A stretch of DNA of 64,000 nucleotides from Lewinellaceae bacterium (GCA_020636315.1 JACJYA010000002.1:682001-746000), one strand, 5' to 3'; counted from the stretch's first letter, positions 16,128-25,825 are shown. Numbers and translations: made by a program. The notes: generated by a model not told the origin, from the letters alone.

Positions 16128-16580
16128 TCACCTCTCCCACCGCTGCAGCTCGACCAGGTTCCCTTCCGGGTCGGCAACATAGATAAAGGTAATGATGCCA
16201 AGGCCTTCCACTTCTTTGGTAACCACTTCCCCGATTTTTTTACCGCCCCCGGCAATGACCTTCTCCAACACCCCTTTGACGTCCTCCACCTCAAAAGCAA
16301 TATGCCCGTAGCCCTTGCGGTTCGCCGCCGGCTCCGGTTTTTCCTCCATCTGGCTGTATTGAAAGATCTCAAGGGTAGGCCCTTCCTCTCCGTATCCGGG
16401 CAGGCGCAGGTGCACGCCCTGAAGAGCGGCGTTCTGAACTCCGGTGCCACGGGAGAGCCACTCTCCGGATTGGTTGCGGGGAGGAGGCACAGGGCAGCAA
16501 CCAAAAACATCGATATAAAACTGAACCAGCTTCTGCCAATCGGCACTGACAATATTCGTGTGGACGTACTTGGTAGGCAT
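16128..16580 (-). CDS. VOC/glyoxalase-fold protein
   Basis: 150 residues with two beta-alpha-beta-beta-beta modules of the vicinal-oxygen-chelate superfamily. The first module is KYVHTNIVSADWQKLVQFYIDVFGC with EIFQYSQ, and the second is GYGHIAFEVEDVKGVLEKVIAGGG with FIYVADPEGNLVELQRW. Candidate metal ligands are His7, Glu in LEIFQY, His in YGHIAFEV and Glu in NLVELQ. Substrates range from methylglyoxal-glutathione to aromatics. It starts 2 nt after the stop of the phenylacetate-CoA ligase gene, so translational coupling is likely and a role beside aromatic-acid metabolism is plausible but unproven. Confidence 0.88.
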   Translation of the reverse strand: MPTKYVHTNIVSADWQKLVQFYIDVFGCCPVPPPRNQSGEWLSRGTGVQNAALQGVHLRLPGYGEEGPTLEIFQYSQMEEKPEPAANRKGYGHIAFEVEDVKGVLEKVIAGGGKKIGEVVTKEVEGLGIITFIYVADPEGNLVELQRWER

Positions 16581-16582
16581 TT

Positions 16583-17935
16583 TTATTTTTTTTCAGTTTT
16601 CCTCAAATCCAGCACCCGGTTCAGCTTCCCGCCTTCGCTTCTGGGAATGCTCCCCGGTTCCACCAGAGAAATGGCCATGGTCAGGCCGATGCTTTCCTTG
16701 ATCTTTTTGGACAAAGCGCCGTGGAGGATGCGCAGGGTATCCGGCCATTCTTCAAGGTGTAACTCCAGATTGGGCCGCCCCAGAGCCTTAAGCACTTCTT
16801 CTTTCACTTCCACCTTCACCGCCAGGCTGTCCATGGCTCCCTCCCGACGGACAATGAGCTGGTAACTTGGCAGAAGCTGCTCGAAACCGTTGATCACATC
16901 TTCCACCTGAGTGGGAAAGAGGTTGACCCCTCTGATGATCAGCATGTCATCGGCCCTTCCGCGGATGGGGCCCATCTTGATATGCGTCCGCTTTTCGGAA
17001 TACTCGTAATAAATGTTAGTGATATCATTCGTCCAGTATCGCATCAGGGGCATGGCCTCTTTGGTGAGCGTGGTGAAAACGAGCACGCCAAACTGGCCTT
17101 CGGGCAGGGGTTCGCCGGTGTCTTTATCCACTACTTCCGGAAAAAAGTGGTCTTCCCAGATGTAGCTGCCGGTTCCCCGCTCTTCGTAATCCTCATTGGA
17201 AACCCCCGGGCCGATGATCTCGCTCAACCCGTAAATATTTACAGCCCGGACGCCCATTCCTGCTTCCACCTGGGTGCGGATGGCTTCCGTCCAGGGTTCG
17301 GCGCCCAGGATGGCCGTTTGTACATTGAGGCTGTCGGGATGGATCTCCCGGGCCGCCAGCTCCTCCGACAGGCGCTGGGCGTAGGAGGGCGTGCAACAGA
17401 TCACCTCCGGCCGGAAATCCTGTAGAAGCAGCAACTGCCGCTCCGTCATGCCGCCGGATACCGGGATGACCGTCATGCCCAGCAATTCCCCCCCGTAATG
17501 CAGGCCCAGGCCACCGGTGAACAGGCCGTAGCCATAGGCATTCTGCAGTTTCATGCCCGGCTGACAGCCGGAAGCCACCAGAGAGCGGGCCACCACTTCT
17601 GAAAAGGTATCGATATCCTTGCGCGAGTACCCTACTACAGTTGGCTTGCCGGTGGTGCCGCTGGAAGCGTGCAGGCGGATGGTGTCCTCGACCGGCATGG
17701 CGAACAGATCGAAAGGGTAATTCTCACGCAGGTGGGGTTTACGGGTGAAAGGCAGTTTGGGCAGGTCCTTCACCCCCTTGATATCAGCAGGTGTTACCCC
17801 GGCTTCGTCCCATTGCTTTTTGTAAAAGGGTACGCGTGCATAAAGATAGGCCGCCAGCTTCCGCAGGCGTTCATCCTGGAGCTTGCGAAGCTTATCAAAA
17901 GGCAGGGTTTCCACCTCCGGATTGAAGTATTTCAT
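16583..17935 (-). CDS. paaK: phenylacetate-CoA ligase
   Basis: 450 residues from the ATG at 17935 (a TTG/ATG-rich extension up to 17968 is possible but unlikely). It is an AMP-forming acyl-CoA ligase of the PaaK branch: RLHASSGTTGKPTVVGY is the P-loop-like ATP motif, NAYGYGLFTGGLGLHYG and NIYGLSEIIGPGV follow, and the C-terminal subdomain has GRADDMLIIRGVNLFPTQVEDVI and a terminal IPRSEGGKLNRVLDLR with the expected catalytic Lys. It activates phenylacetate or a related aryl acid to the CoA thioester. Other paa genes are not in the window, and the partner in this operon is a VOC protein. Confidence 0.94.
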   Translation of the reverse strand: MKYFNPEVETLPFDKLRKLQDERLRKLAAYLYARVPFYKKQWDEAGVTPADIKGVKDLPKLPFTRKPHLRENYPFDLFAMPVEDTIRLHASSGTTGKPTVVGYSRKDIDTFSEVVARSLVASGCQPGMKLQNAYGYGLFTGGLGLHYGGELLGMTVIPVSGGMTERQLLLLQDFRPEVICCTPSYAQRLSEELAAREIHPDSLNVQTAILGAEPWTEAIRTQVEAGMGVRAVNIYGLSEIIGPGVSNEDYEERGTGSYIWEDHFFPEVVDKDTGEPLPEGQFGVLVFTTLTKEAMPLMRYWTNDITNIYYEYSEKRTHIKMGPIRGRADDMLIIRGVNLFPTQVEDVINGFEQLLPSYQLIVRREGAMDSLAVKVEVKEEVLKALGRPNLELHLEEWPDTLRILHGALSKKIKESIGLTMAISLVEPGSIPRSEGGKLNRVLDLRKTEKK

Positions 17936-18306
17936 TGTCAGGGCAGTTATGGAGGTTGAAGTTAGCAAATATGCTTTAGGAAATAAGGTTTTTATCCTCA
18001 GGAATGGAGGGAAAAAAGCAGTTTCCGGGGGTTGACCGAAAGAATTTTAAAAATCAGATGCATTAGAGAGCTGCCTCGCCTGCCGTTCAGCGCCGCTCTT
18101 TGCCCGATCGGCCAGGAAACAAGCTCATTCAGCAAAAAATAATTGACAAAAAATTAAAAAACAGAGCTTTACACATTAAAAAAACAATCCTATTCGACAC
18201 TGAAAAATTCCCGTTCAGCTGGTTTTAGTTTCATCGCCTCCTGAACCCGCCTAACTTGAGGCCAGGAACAAAAGAAAAACTATTCATTAACTAAAAACAT
18301 CCGACT
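17936..18306. other. 371-bp divergent intergenic region
   Basis: The upstream regions of paaK and the fibronectin/T9SS gene. It contains an AT-rich stretch with ttgacaaaaaattaaa at about 18144, but no convincing -7 box at the right spacing. No gene or repeat was seen. Confidence 0.5.
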
Positions 18307-19218
18307 ATGAAAAAGTCAAAATTGACATTCCTGCTTACCGTTTTATCTCTGGCCCTTTCACTTAAAAGCTGGAGCCAATGCTCCACCCCTGCCGGCCTCG
18401 AAGCATTTAATATTACTCCCACCAGTGCCACGCTGGCCTGGGAAGCCGTTCCGGGCGCGATCAAGTATGCGGTAAAGATACTGAACGGGCCCAATACGCC
18501 AATTTATGAAGTATCTGTAGCGCTTAGAGAAACCAGCCTTGAAGCACTCGGGCTTTCCCCTGACGGTGAATACTCCTTCAAGGTTCTGGCCTGGTGCCGG
18601 AACGGAGGGAGCAGCGCTTTCTCCCGCCCGGTGTCTTTCCGTACTCCGCCTGCTCCGGTTGGATGCGATTCACCTACCGGCCTCTTTGCTTCCGACATTA
18701 CCAACCTCGGCGCCACCCTAAACTGGGATGCTCAGCCGGATGCCTTGAAATACGAGCTGGAATTATCCGACGGAGATCAGTATTTCCTCAGTGAGGTTCT
18801 CACCCAAAACAGCTATCCGGCTTACCGGCTCGCGTCAGGTACTGCCTACAAATTCAGGGTAAGGGCAGAGTGCAGCAATGGAGATGTAAGTGATTTCTCC
18901 CCATGGATTGCCTTTATGACCGACCGTTCCGGGGCTTTTCGCCCGCAGTTGCCAGGCGGCACTCAAGCGGAGGCCTACCCCAATCCTGCAGACCAATCCC
19001 TGAACCTGATGTTCCCGAATGTGGAGGAGGGCGAACTGGTCGAAGTAATGGCCTTTAACGCTAATGGACAGCTGCTCAGGCAGTTTTCCCTGACCGCACT
19101 GAAAGGGCAACCGCAGGAGATAGACGTAGCCGGCCTGCCCGATGGGATGTACTTTATCCTGGCCGAAAGTGATGGAATACCCCTGGCCCGACAAAAAGTA
19201 ATGATCTCGCACAAATAG
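18307..19218 (+). CDS. secreted fibronectin type III protein with T9SS sorting domain
   Basis: 303 residues with a signal peptide (cleavage after SWSQ). Two fibronectin type III domains cover ~22-110 and ~118-210; they align with each other, each beginning C-x-x-P-x-G-L-x-A/F and containing LxWxAxPxAxKYxxxL. A C-terminal type A sorting domain follows from about 218 (AYPNPADQSLNL, DVAGLPDGMYFI, KVMISHK). The protein should therefore pass the outer membrane by the type IX system and stay surface-anchored or be released. No catalytic domain is present, so adhesion or binding is the likely role. Confidence 0.93.
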   Translation: MKKSKLTFLLTVLSLALSLKSWSQCSTPAGLEAFNITPTSATLAWEAVPGAIKYAVKILNGPNTPIYEVSVALRETSLEALGLSPDGEYSFKVLAWCRNGGSSAFSRPVSFRTPPAPVGCDSPTGLFASDITNLGATLNWDAQPDALKYELELSDGDQYFLSEVLTQNSYPAYRLASGTAYKFRVRAECSNGDVSDFSPWIAFMTDRSGAFRPQLPGGTQAEAYPNPADQSLNLMFPNVEEGELVEVMAFNANGQLLRQFSLTALKGQPQEIDVAGLPDGMYFILAESDGIPLARQKVMISHK

Positions 19219-19251
19219 GGTTATGATTCCCCCTGGTACCAAGCCGGGTTT

Positions 19252-19286
19252 GAGGTTGGCCGTAATGACGGCCAGCCTCTTTTTAT
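19252..19286 (+). terminator. intrinsic terminator
   Basis: A 12-bp stem (gaggttggccgt / acggccagcctc, one G-T pair) with a 4-nt loop is followed directly by a run of five to six T. It lies 34 bp after the fibronectin gene and is the clearest rho-independent terminator in the window. Confidence 0.9.
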
Positions 19287-19312
19287 TTATCTTGGGCTGA
19301 AAACCACAATCT

Positions 19313-20071
19313 ATGAATGCTCGCCTTCGCAACCAATGGGCCCAGGGCCGTTCCTCCTACAACTTCTTTCTCACCATCCCCAACGCCTGGACTGCCGAGC
19401 TGATGGCGCGCACCGGCTTCGATGCCATCACACTTGACATGCAGCACGGTTTGATCGACTTCTCCATTGCTCTGCAGCAACTGCAGGCCATCAGCACTAC
19501 GAAAGCTGTCCCCTTCGTCCGCCTGCAATGGAATGAACCCTCCATTATCATGAAGATGCTGGACGCCGGCGCCGCCGGCCTGATCTGCCCCATGATCGAA
19601 ACGGCCGATGATGCCGCCGCCTTTGTACGGGCCTGCCTCTACCCTCCAGCGGGCAACCGGAGTTACGGCCCTGTCCGCGCCGGGCGCCTGGCAGAGAGCG
19701 ATTATTTCAAAACGGCCAATCAACAGGTACTCACCTTTGCTATGATCGAGACGGCCTCCGCTGCCGAAAACCTGGAGTCCATCGCCGCCGTTCCCGGCCT
19801 GTCGGGCCTGTTCGTGGGCCCTTACGACCTCAGCGTGAGTATGGGCATTGAGCAGGTTGCCGACATCTACGGCCCCACCCTGCGGGCTGTACTGGAGCGG
19901 GTACTGGCAGCCTGTGAAAAACACGGCCTCGTTCCCGGCATATACAGCGGCAACACCGAACACCTGAGGGAATTGTCTGAAATGGGCTTCCGGCTGATCT
20001 CCACGGGGGATGATTCGAAGCTGCTGGAACAGGCGGCAAGAGTGTTGCTGGGGGAGATGAGGGGGGAGTAA
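19313..20071 (+). CDS. HpcH/HpaI-type class II aldolase
   Basis: A 252-residue TIM-barrel aldolase of the HpcH/HpaI/citrate-lyase-beta family. Diagnostic stretches are FDAITLDMQHGLIDF (catalytic His, as in HpaI), VRLQWNEPSIIMKMLDAGAAGLICPMIETADDA (active-site Arg and the metal-binding Glu), RSYGPVRAG, FAMIETASAAENL and LFVGPYDLSVSMG (metal Asp). Family members cleave 2-keto-3-deoxy sugar acids or 4-hydroxy-2-oxoheptanedioate to pyruvate plus an aldehyde; the substrate is not evident. It is cytoplasmic and monocistronic, converging on the large BNR gene. Confidence 0.92.
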   Translation: MNARLRNQWAQGRSSYNFFLTIPNAWTAELMARTGFDAITLDMQHGLIDFSIALQQLQAISTTKAVPFVRLQWNEPSIIMKMLDAGAAGLICPMIETADDAAAFVRACLYPPAGNRSYGPVRAGRLAESDYFKTANQQVLTFAMIETASAAENLESIAAVPGLSGLFVGPYDLSVSMGIEQVADIYGPTLRAVLERVLAACEKHGLVPGIYSGNTEHLRELSEMGFRLISTGDDSKLLEQAARVLLGEMRGE

Positions 20072-20096
20072 TCCCCTCTGTGCTTCTTTGTCGCCC

Positions 20097-23000
20097 CTAC
20101 TCCAACCTCACCGGCTCATACTCTTCAAACAACGAATACTTCACTGCTTCCACCTTTTGCCTGTAAATTGCAAAGTCATTGGCAAAAAAGGCATTGATGC
20201 GTTCCAGCACCTCCGCCGTCTGGGCTTTTGCCTGTTCCATCATCAGTTGGGCCGGGCCGCTGAGCTGCCCCCCGGAAGTGCGGATGTAGGCCGAGGCTTC
20301 CCACAAAGTGCTGTTCAGCATACCGGTACTCCGGCGGATGCCTTTGAAATCTTCGGGCAGCATGTAGAGTTCCTCCAGCATGGCCAGGCTGTCCTTGAGG
20401 GATTTGCCGAGGGCCCCAACTTCCTTGCGGGTGCTGTCGGGGGCATTGGCCAGGGCCTTTTCTACCCGATCAATGGTTTTGGCGGCTTCCTGCAGTTGAT
20501 GGAAGGCCTCAGCCGCTTTTTCTACAATGGCATAGTAACGATCATAAACATCATGCTGCGCCTGCAGATCCTCCGGCGTTTCGTTGGAAAGCGGATCTTT
20601 GTGGACAGTGACAACAGTTGAGTCGGAAAAATCGCCACAGCTCACCAACAGCTTGTACTGGCCGGGCAGCACCGGCTGGCCTCTCGGCGGATCGTCATCG
20701 GGGCCGGCATTGCGCCGGGAAGGGAAGCGGACGCCATCCTGGCGCAGGCCCCAATAGTAACGAGCCATTCCCGGTTTGGCTTCTTCGGTAAAGGTGCGGA
20801 TGGTATCACCTTTCGCATTGACCACCCTGAATTTAATCTTCCTGCCCAATTTGAGTGCCGCATCCGGTTCCTCTCCTTCTGTTTTGCTATCTTTCTTTCT
20901 ATCCTCCGGCTTGACCCAAACCGTCAGCATGGCATCGCTGCCGCGGTTATCCCCCCGGAAATCTCCATCCGCCGGGTTGGAAACACCCTGGCTGAGCCGG
21001 TTGCCGGCCAGGTAGGCATCCGGCGCGTCAAAAGCACGAAGCGGTTGCTCCAGAACCTGGCCTTTTGTCCGGGCCACTTCCCTCAGGGGGCGGATGTCAT
21101 CCAGTATCCAGACGGAACGGCCGAAGGTGCCGATCACCAGGTCCTGGTCCCGGGGATGGATCACCAGGTCGCGGGTGGGCGCAGAGGGGAAGCCGTTTGT
21201 CCACTTCGTCCAGTTGCCGCCTCCGTCAATACTGATATACAGGCCGTGGCCGGTGCCCAGGAAAAGCAACTCCGGCGCCTCCTTATCCTGGCGTACGGCC
21301 AGGGCATGGCCGCTCACCTTGTTTTCATCGACAATGCGGGTAAAGCTTTCGCCAAAATCAGTAGTATGATAAACCATAGGGCGCCAGTCGTTGCGGCGAT
21401 AGTCATTGACCACGACAAAGGCCTCCCCCCGGTTCCGCCTCGATACTTCAATAAACGGGATCCAGCTGCCCGGGCGGGCATCCGGCAGGCGGGAAGCCAG
21501 GTTCACCCAGGATTGGCCTCCATCGCGGGTGAGCTGCAGGTTGCCGTCATCGGTGCCCACCCAGATGACGTTCTCATCCATCGGGCTGGGAGCGATGGCG
21601 ACGATGGTGGTAAAGTTTTCGGCCCGGGTGTCATCGATGGTAAGCCCTCCGCTTTCGTTCTGTTTCTGTTTCTCCGGGTCGTTGGTGGTCAGGTCCGGCG
21701 AGATGATCTCCCAGGACTCGCCGCAGTCTGTGCTTTTGTGCAGGAACTGGCTGCCGAAGTAAATGCCACAGGCGTTGAACGGGTCCTGAGCAATAGCGGC
21801 GTTCCAGTTGAAGCGCAGTTCCTCCCCATCCGGATGCACCGGCTTGATGAAGCGGGAATCGCCCGTTTTGCGGTCGATGTAAGACACATTTCCTCCCTGG
21901 TACATGGAGTAAACATACCGGTTGTCGCCGGGCCGGAAGACGACATCGAAGCCGTCGCCCCCTCCTACCCGCTGCCAGTCGTGGTTGCGCAGGCCGTCCC
22001 AGTTCCAGGCGGCGCTGGGGCCCACCCAGGAGCCGTTGTCCTGCAGGCCGCCTCCAATGTTGTAGGGAACATCCATATCGACGTTGATGTGGTAGAACTG
22101 CCCGATGGGGAGGTTCCGGACAAACCGCCAGGTTTCCCCTCCGTCCCGGGAAATGTTCAGCCCGCCGTCATTGCCTTCGATGAGGTAATTCGGATCATCG
22201 GGATGCACCCAGAAGGCATGGTGGTCGGCGTGGGTTCCACGGGCAATCCTTTCAAAAGTCTTCCCCCCATCTTCCGAGCGGGACAGGCGCGACCACAAGT
22301 TATAGATCCGGTTCTCATTGTGTGGGTCAACGAAGATGTCAGCGTAGTAGAACGGACGGTTGCCGATATCTTCATCCGACACCTTTTTCCACTTGAAACC
22401 TCCGTCTTCCGACCGGTAAAGGGCATTCACCTTCGCTTCTATCAGGGCGTAAACGATGTTGGGGCTGGAAGGAGCAATGGCGAGCCCCATGCGCCCGAGG
22501 TTTCCGGAGGGCAGGCCGTCTTCCGAGGTGCGCTTTGTCCAGCTGTCGCCACCGTCGAAGGTCACATAGAGGCCGGAACCGGCCCCTCCGGAGTAGAAGG
22601 TCCAGGGTTTGCGGCCGTAATCCCACATGGCGGCGATGAGTTTATTGGGGTTGGCGGGATCGACGACCAGGTCGGCGCAGCCGGTGGAATCGTTGACGTA
22701 AAGTACCTTTTCCCAGCTGTGCCCTCCGTCGGTGCTTCGGAAAACACCGCGTTCCTCATTGGGCCCCCAGGCGGAGCCCAGGGCGGCCACATGGATGATA
22801 TCGGGGTTATCCCGGTGAAGGATGATGCGGTGGATCGTCCGGGTATTTTCCAGGCCCATTCGCGTCCAGCTTTTGCCGCCGTCGAGGCTCCGGAAGATGC
22901 CTTCTCCGCTGTTGTGGGAGTTTCGGGGGTTGCCCTCTCCGGTACCTACCCAGATCTCACTGGGGTTGCGCTGGTTGATCGCCAGCGCCCCGATGGATTG

Positions 23001-23261
23001 CACGGGCTGGCCGTCAAAGACAGGGGCCCAGGTTGTGCCGCCGCTCGTTGAGCGCCACACGCCCCCGGAGGCTGTACCGACAAAGATGATATGCGGCTGG
23101 CTGTTTACCACATCAATGGTAGTGATACGCCCGCTCATACCGGCCGGGCCGATGTTGCGGATCTTTATCTCTCTGAAATGTTCCAGGCTGAGCTTTTGAG
23201 CTGCTGAACCTGCGGTGAAGCAAACCGAAAGGATAATATAGAGAAGTAGTCTGGGTTGCAT
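20097..23261 (-). CDS. large secreted BNR/sortilin-type beta-propeller protein
   Basis: A 1054-residue protein with a signal peptide (cleavage after GSAAQ). Residues ~30-740 are a chain of BNR/Asp-box repeats: at least ten S-x-D-G-G-x-x-W type motifs (RSLDGGKSW, RSTDGGHSW, VTFDGGDSW, RSEDGGFKW, ISRDGGETW, LTRDGGQSW), as in sialidase- and Vps10/sortilin-like propellers. The C-terminal ~300 residues hold an extended domain and then a helical region (YAIVEKAAEAFHQLQEAAKTIDRVEKAL). It is often annotated as glycosyl hydrolase, but I see no catalytic signature and regard binding or an unknown peptidase-associated role as equally likely. There is no T9SS sorting domain. Confidence 0.9.
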   Translation of the reverse strand: MQPRLLLYIILSVCFTAGSAAQKLSLEHFREIKIRNIGPAGMSGRITTIDVVNSQPHIIFVGTASGGVWRSTSGGTTWAPVFDGQPVQSIGALAINQRNPSEIWVGTGEGNPRNSHNSGEGIFRSLDGGKSWTRMGLENTRTIHRIILHRDNPDIIHVAALGSAWGPNEERGVFRSTDGGHSWEKVLYVNDSTGCADLVVDPANPNKLIAAMWDYGRKPWTFYSGGAGSGLYVTFDGGDSWTKRTSEDGLPSGNLGRMGLAIAPSSPNIVYALIEAKVNALYRSEDGGFKWKKVSDEDIGNRPFYYADIFVDPHNENRIYNLWSRLSRSEDGGKTFERIARGTHADHHAFWVHPDDPNYLIEGNDGGLNISRDGGETWRFVRNLPIGQFYHINVDMDVPYNIGGGLQDNGSWVGPSAAWNWDGLRNHDWQRVGGGDGFDVVFRPGDNRYVYSMYQGGNVSYIDRKTGDSRFIKPVHPDGEELRFNWNAAIAQDPFNACGIYFGSQFLHKSTDCGESWEIISPDLTTNDPEKQKQNESGGLTIDDTRAENFTTIVAIAPSPMDENVIWVGTDDGNLQLTRDGGQSWVNLASRLPDARPGSWIPFIEVSRRNRGEAFVVVNDYRRNDWRPMVYHTTDFGESFTRIVDENKVSGHALAVRQDKEAPELLFLGTGHGLYISIDGGGNWTKWTNGFPSAPTRDLVIHPRDQDLVIGTFGRSVWILDDIRPLREVARTKGQVLEQPLRAFDAPDAYLAGNRLSQGVSNPADGDFRGDNRGSDAMLTVWVKPEDRKKDSKTEGEEPDAALKLGRKIKFRVVNAKGDTIRTFTEEAKPGMARYYWGLRQDGVRFPSRRNAGPDDDPPRGQPVLPGQYKLLVSCGDFSDSTVVTVHKDPLSNETPEDLQAQHDVYDRYYAIVEKAAEAFHQLQEAAKTIDRVEKALANAPDSTRKEVGALGKSLKDSLAMLEELYMLPEDFKGIRRSTGMLNSTLWEASAYIRTSGGQLSGPAQLMMEQAKAQTAEVLERINAFFANDFAIYRQKVEAVKYSLFEEYEPVRLE

Positions 23262-23314
23262 AAAGCTTGGATTTGTGGTTAGAACGCCGGAGTTTCACAC
23301 CGGTAAGCACACCG

Positions 23315-23322
23315 CAAAAATA
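23315..23322 (-). promoter_or_regulatory. candidate -7 box (tattttg-type) for BNR gene
   Basis: On the minus strand the bases read tatttttg, fitting TAnnTTTG, 54 bp upstream of the BNR gene start. A plus-strand taattttg at 23332-23339 could equally serve the AraC-type gene at 23435. Neither has a clear TTG at -33. Confidence 0.35.
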
Positions 23323-23434
23323 CAATTTTGGTAATTTTGAGGCGGCCTGTAAACTTTAAAGGCTTGTTTGAAGGCTCTGCCGTCTGTGCAGCCGGGCAAG
23401 CCTCGGGCCGTTCGGCCACCCGTAAACTGTTGTC

Positions 23435-24544
23435 ATGTATCAAAGTGAATGGTTGGATATCATCCTCATCGCCGGCTTCGCTCAGGGTATTTTCCTGTGT
23501 TTTGTCCTTTGGAAAAAACAGCGGGCCAACCGGCAGGCCCTGCAGTATCTGGCTGCCACCATCGGGCTCGTTTCCCTGCTGATGATCGGCCGGGCTACTT
23601 TCCAGCCTTCATTCGTTCAGCAATTTGCCGAGGTCATTATGCTCCCTGATGTCATTCTCTTCCTGATCGGGCCGCTAACCTATTTCTTCATACTGTCCCT
23701 TCTGCGAGAGGAACTACCCACCAGAGCAAAAAGGCGCCTGCATTACCTACCCGCAGTATTCCACGTCGTCGTGGTCAATACGACAGTCGGCCTGAACCTC
23801 AACGGCACCTGGGATTTCCTGGATGCAAAGTGGATCCTTCTCATTATGTTCATCATAGAGGCTGCGGCCATTTTAAGTTTTCTGGCCTATTACCTGCTGA
23901 GCTATCGGGCCTACCTCCGGTATCGGGGAGCCTACTATCAAAAATATTCGTCCCCATTCCTGGGCCGGTTCCTGCATCCTTTTTTTCTCCTCTCTTTTCT
24001 CCTTGCTATCATCTGGGTCATCGGGTTCTCCTATAACTATTCCATGGAAAACCCCGACTACATCGCCTATGTAGTAGTCTGGTTTCTGCTGGCATCTCTG
24101 ATCTATTTTCTGGCTTACCAGGCCTACAGCCATCCGGGCCTTCTGGAACTGCCGGAATTGCGCGAGGAAAATAAAGTGCCCGCAGTGGAAGTGTCTCTGC
24201 AAATGGTCGAGCGGCTCACCCGGTTCATGGAGCAGGAAAAACCCTTTCTGGACCAGGAAATTAAGATCGGAAACCTGGCGGACGCACTGGATATTCCCAA
24301 ACATGAACTATCGCGGGTGATCAACCACGGTTTTGGTAAAAATTTTTTCGACTTCATCAACAGCTACCGGGTTCGGGAATTCATCAACCTTCGCCAGGAC
24401 CATCGCAATGAACACCTCAACATCCTGGAACTGGCCTATCAATCCGGCTTCAATTCCAAGTCGGCCTTCAACCGGTCGTTCCGCAAAGAAGCCGGGCAAA
24501 GCCCGAGCGCTTATTTCAAAAATTACCGGCCAATAGAACAGTGA
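23435..24544 (+). CDS. AraC-family regulator with integral-membrane N-terminal domain
   Basis: 369 residues. The N-terminal ~230 residues contain about seven hydrophobic segments (e.g. 8-25, 40-58, 72-92, 104-122, 128-158, 185-205, 212-232). The C-terminus has an AraC HTH domain: IGNLADALDIPKHELSRVINHGFGKNFFDFINSYRV then ILELAYQSGFNSKSAFNRSFRKEAGQSPSAYF, holding both helix-turn-helix units. This layout is common in Bacteroidota and lets a membrane-embedded sensor control transcription directly. The ligand is unknown. The T9SS/NHL gene begins about 150 bp downstream on the same strand and may be a target. Confidence 0.93.
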   Translation: MYQSEWLDIILIAGFAQGIFLCFVLWKKQRANRQALQYLAATIGLVSLLMIGRATFQPSFVQQFAEVIMLPDVILFLIGPLTYFFILSLLREELPTRAKRRLHYLPAVFHVVVVNTTVGLNLNGTWDFLDAKWILLIMFIIEAAAILSFLAYYLLSYRAYLRYRGAYYQKYSSPFLGRFLHPFFLLSFLLAIIWVIGFSYNYSMENPDYIAYVVVWFLLASLIYFLAYQAYSHPGLLELPELREENKVPAVEVSLQMVERLTRFMEQEKPFLDQEIKIGNLADALDIPKHELSRVINHGFGKNFFDFINSYRVREFINLRQDHRNEHLNILELAYQSGFNSKSAFNRSFRKEAGQSPSAYFKNYRPIEQ

Positions 24545-24649
24545 GGCTTTCGATTGGGATTTACGATTTGGGATTTTCACCTCATGCTTTTGTCTCTTCA
24601 AGGGCCAAATCCGTCCCACTTTGCAAAATGGGGCGACTGATCCCCCTGA

Positions 24650-24672
24650 ATTACCCTCTTTTGCAGGGTAAT
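24650..24672 (+). promoter_or_regulatory. 8-bp-arm hairpin in leader of NHL/T9SS gene
   Basis: attaccct and agggtaat flank a 7-nt loop (cttttgc), ending 25 bp before the start codon at 24698. Being this close to the start it could be an operator or a leader hairpin; there is no further evidence. Confidence 0.4.
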
Positions 24673-24697
24673 CATCATTTTTCAAAAAACAAAAGCT

Positions 24698-25825
24698 ATG
24701 AAAAAAATCACTCTACTGTTGTGGATGGGAGTAGCCAGCTGTTCCCTTTTTGCTCAAACGGTCACGACCATTGCCGCCAATATCCCGATCGATGATGACC
24801 TCATCGTGGATGCGGAGGGCAACATCATCGGTTCTCATTATAGCGGGACTGCCCTGCGCAGGCTCACTCTCGGTGGAGAATCAGAGGTGTTCATTACCGG
24901 TTTTAACACACCCAACGGACTGGCCTATGATGCTCAGGGCCAATTGTTCATGGCCGACAACCAGGGTAATAAGGTCTATAAAGTTGCCCCGGATGGCTCT
25001 TATGAACTATTTGCCGAGCTAACCAGCCCTTCCGGCCTGCTCCGGGAATGGGACAGCGACACGCTCATTGCCACCAGCTATACCGGTGACAAAATCGTCA
25101 AGATCGCCCCGGATGGCAGCATTGCGGACTTCCTCACCGACAGCCGCTTCAACGGCCCGGTAGGCCTTTGCTATGACGAAATGCACAACCTCTACATCGC
25201 CAATTTCGACGACCGGAGGATCTTCAAATGGACACCGGAAGGAGGGCTGTCTGATTTTTCCCACCCCGGCCCTAATGGCTGGCTGGGTTTCATCGCCTAT
25301 GCTCATGGCTACATTTACGCCACCCTTTTTAGCAGGAACCAGATCTGGCGCATTGACTCCGCCGGGCTAGCCGAGCAATGGCTGGGCAGTAGCGCCGGCT
25401 CTGTTGACGGAGATGCTTCGGTAGCCAAGTTCAACCGCCCCAACGGCATTCGCCCCAGCGTCACCGGCGATACGCTCTTTGTGTCTGATTTTCAGACCCG
25501 CTCCGTTCGGATGATCACTAACCTGGATGCCGTAACACCCAGCCGGGAAGAGCTAAAGACAGACTTCAACCTGTCGGTAAGCCCCAACCCCGCCACAGCT
25601 TCGGCCAGCGCCAGGTTCTTCCTTCCTGATGCCATGGCCGCTTCCCTGCAGTTGCTCGACAATCAGGGGCGCCTGGTTCGGAAAACCTTCACCAATGAAC
25701 AATTACCCGGTGGGTGGTATGAGTATCCCCTACCGGTAGGCGCATTGCCGAACGGCACATACTATTGCGAACTGTGGGGAAGGCCCGGAAGGATAGCAGT
25801 GGCTCAGTTCGTGTTGAGCAGGTGA
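24698..25825 (+). CDS. secreted NHL/SMP-30-like beta-propeller with T9SS sorting domain
   Basis: 375 residues with a signal peptide (cleavage after SLFAQ). Residues ~25-280 form a six-bladed NHL/SMP-30-like propeller, with recurring D-x-x-G/N-L-Y/F-I/V-A-D/N units (NGLAYDAQGQLFMADNQGNKVYKV, GLCYDEMHNLYIANFDDRRIFKW, NGIRPSVTGDTLFVSDF). The last ~85 residues are a type IX sorting domain (SVSPNPATASASARFFL, LDNQGRLVRK, LPNGTYYCEL). It lies directly downstream of a membrane AraC regulator. A binding or lactonase-like function is possible, but no catalytic residues were recognised. Confidence 0.9.
   Translation: MKKITLLLWMGVASCSLFAQTVTTIAANIPIDDDLIVDAEGNIIGSHYSGTALRRLTLGGESEVFITGFNTPNGLAYDAQGQLFMADNQGNKVYKVAPDGSYELFAELTSPSGLLREWDSDTLIATSYTGDKIVKIAPDGSIADFLTDSRFNGPVGLCYDEMHNLYIANFDDRRIFKWTPEGGLSDFSHPGPNGWLGFIAYAHGYIYATLFSRNQIWRIDSAGLAEQWLGSSAGSVDGDASVAKFNRPNGIRPSVTGDTLFVSDFQTRSVRMITNLDAVTPSREELKTDFNLSVSPNPATASASARFFLPDAMAASLQLLDNQGRLVRKTFTNEQLPGGWYEYPLPVGALPNGTYYCELWGRPGRIAVAQFVLSR

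Noticed and set aside
21045..23051. A 668-codon open frame on the plus strand opposite the BNR-propeller gene
   Set aside because: It mirrors the minus-strand gene, whose repeats and signal peptide are clear. The antisense frame has no family features and stays open because of the GC-biased codon pattern.
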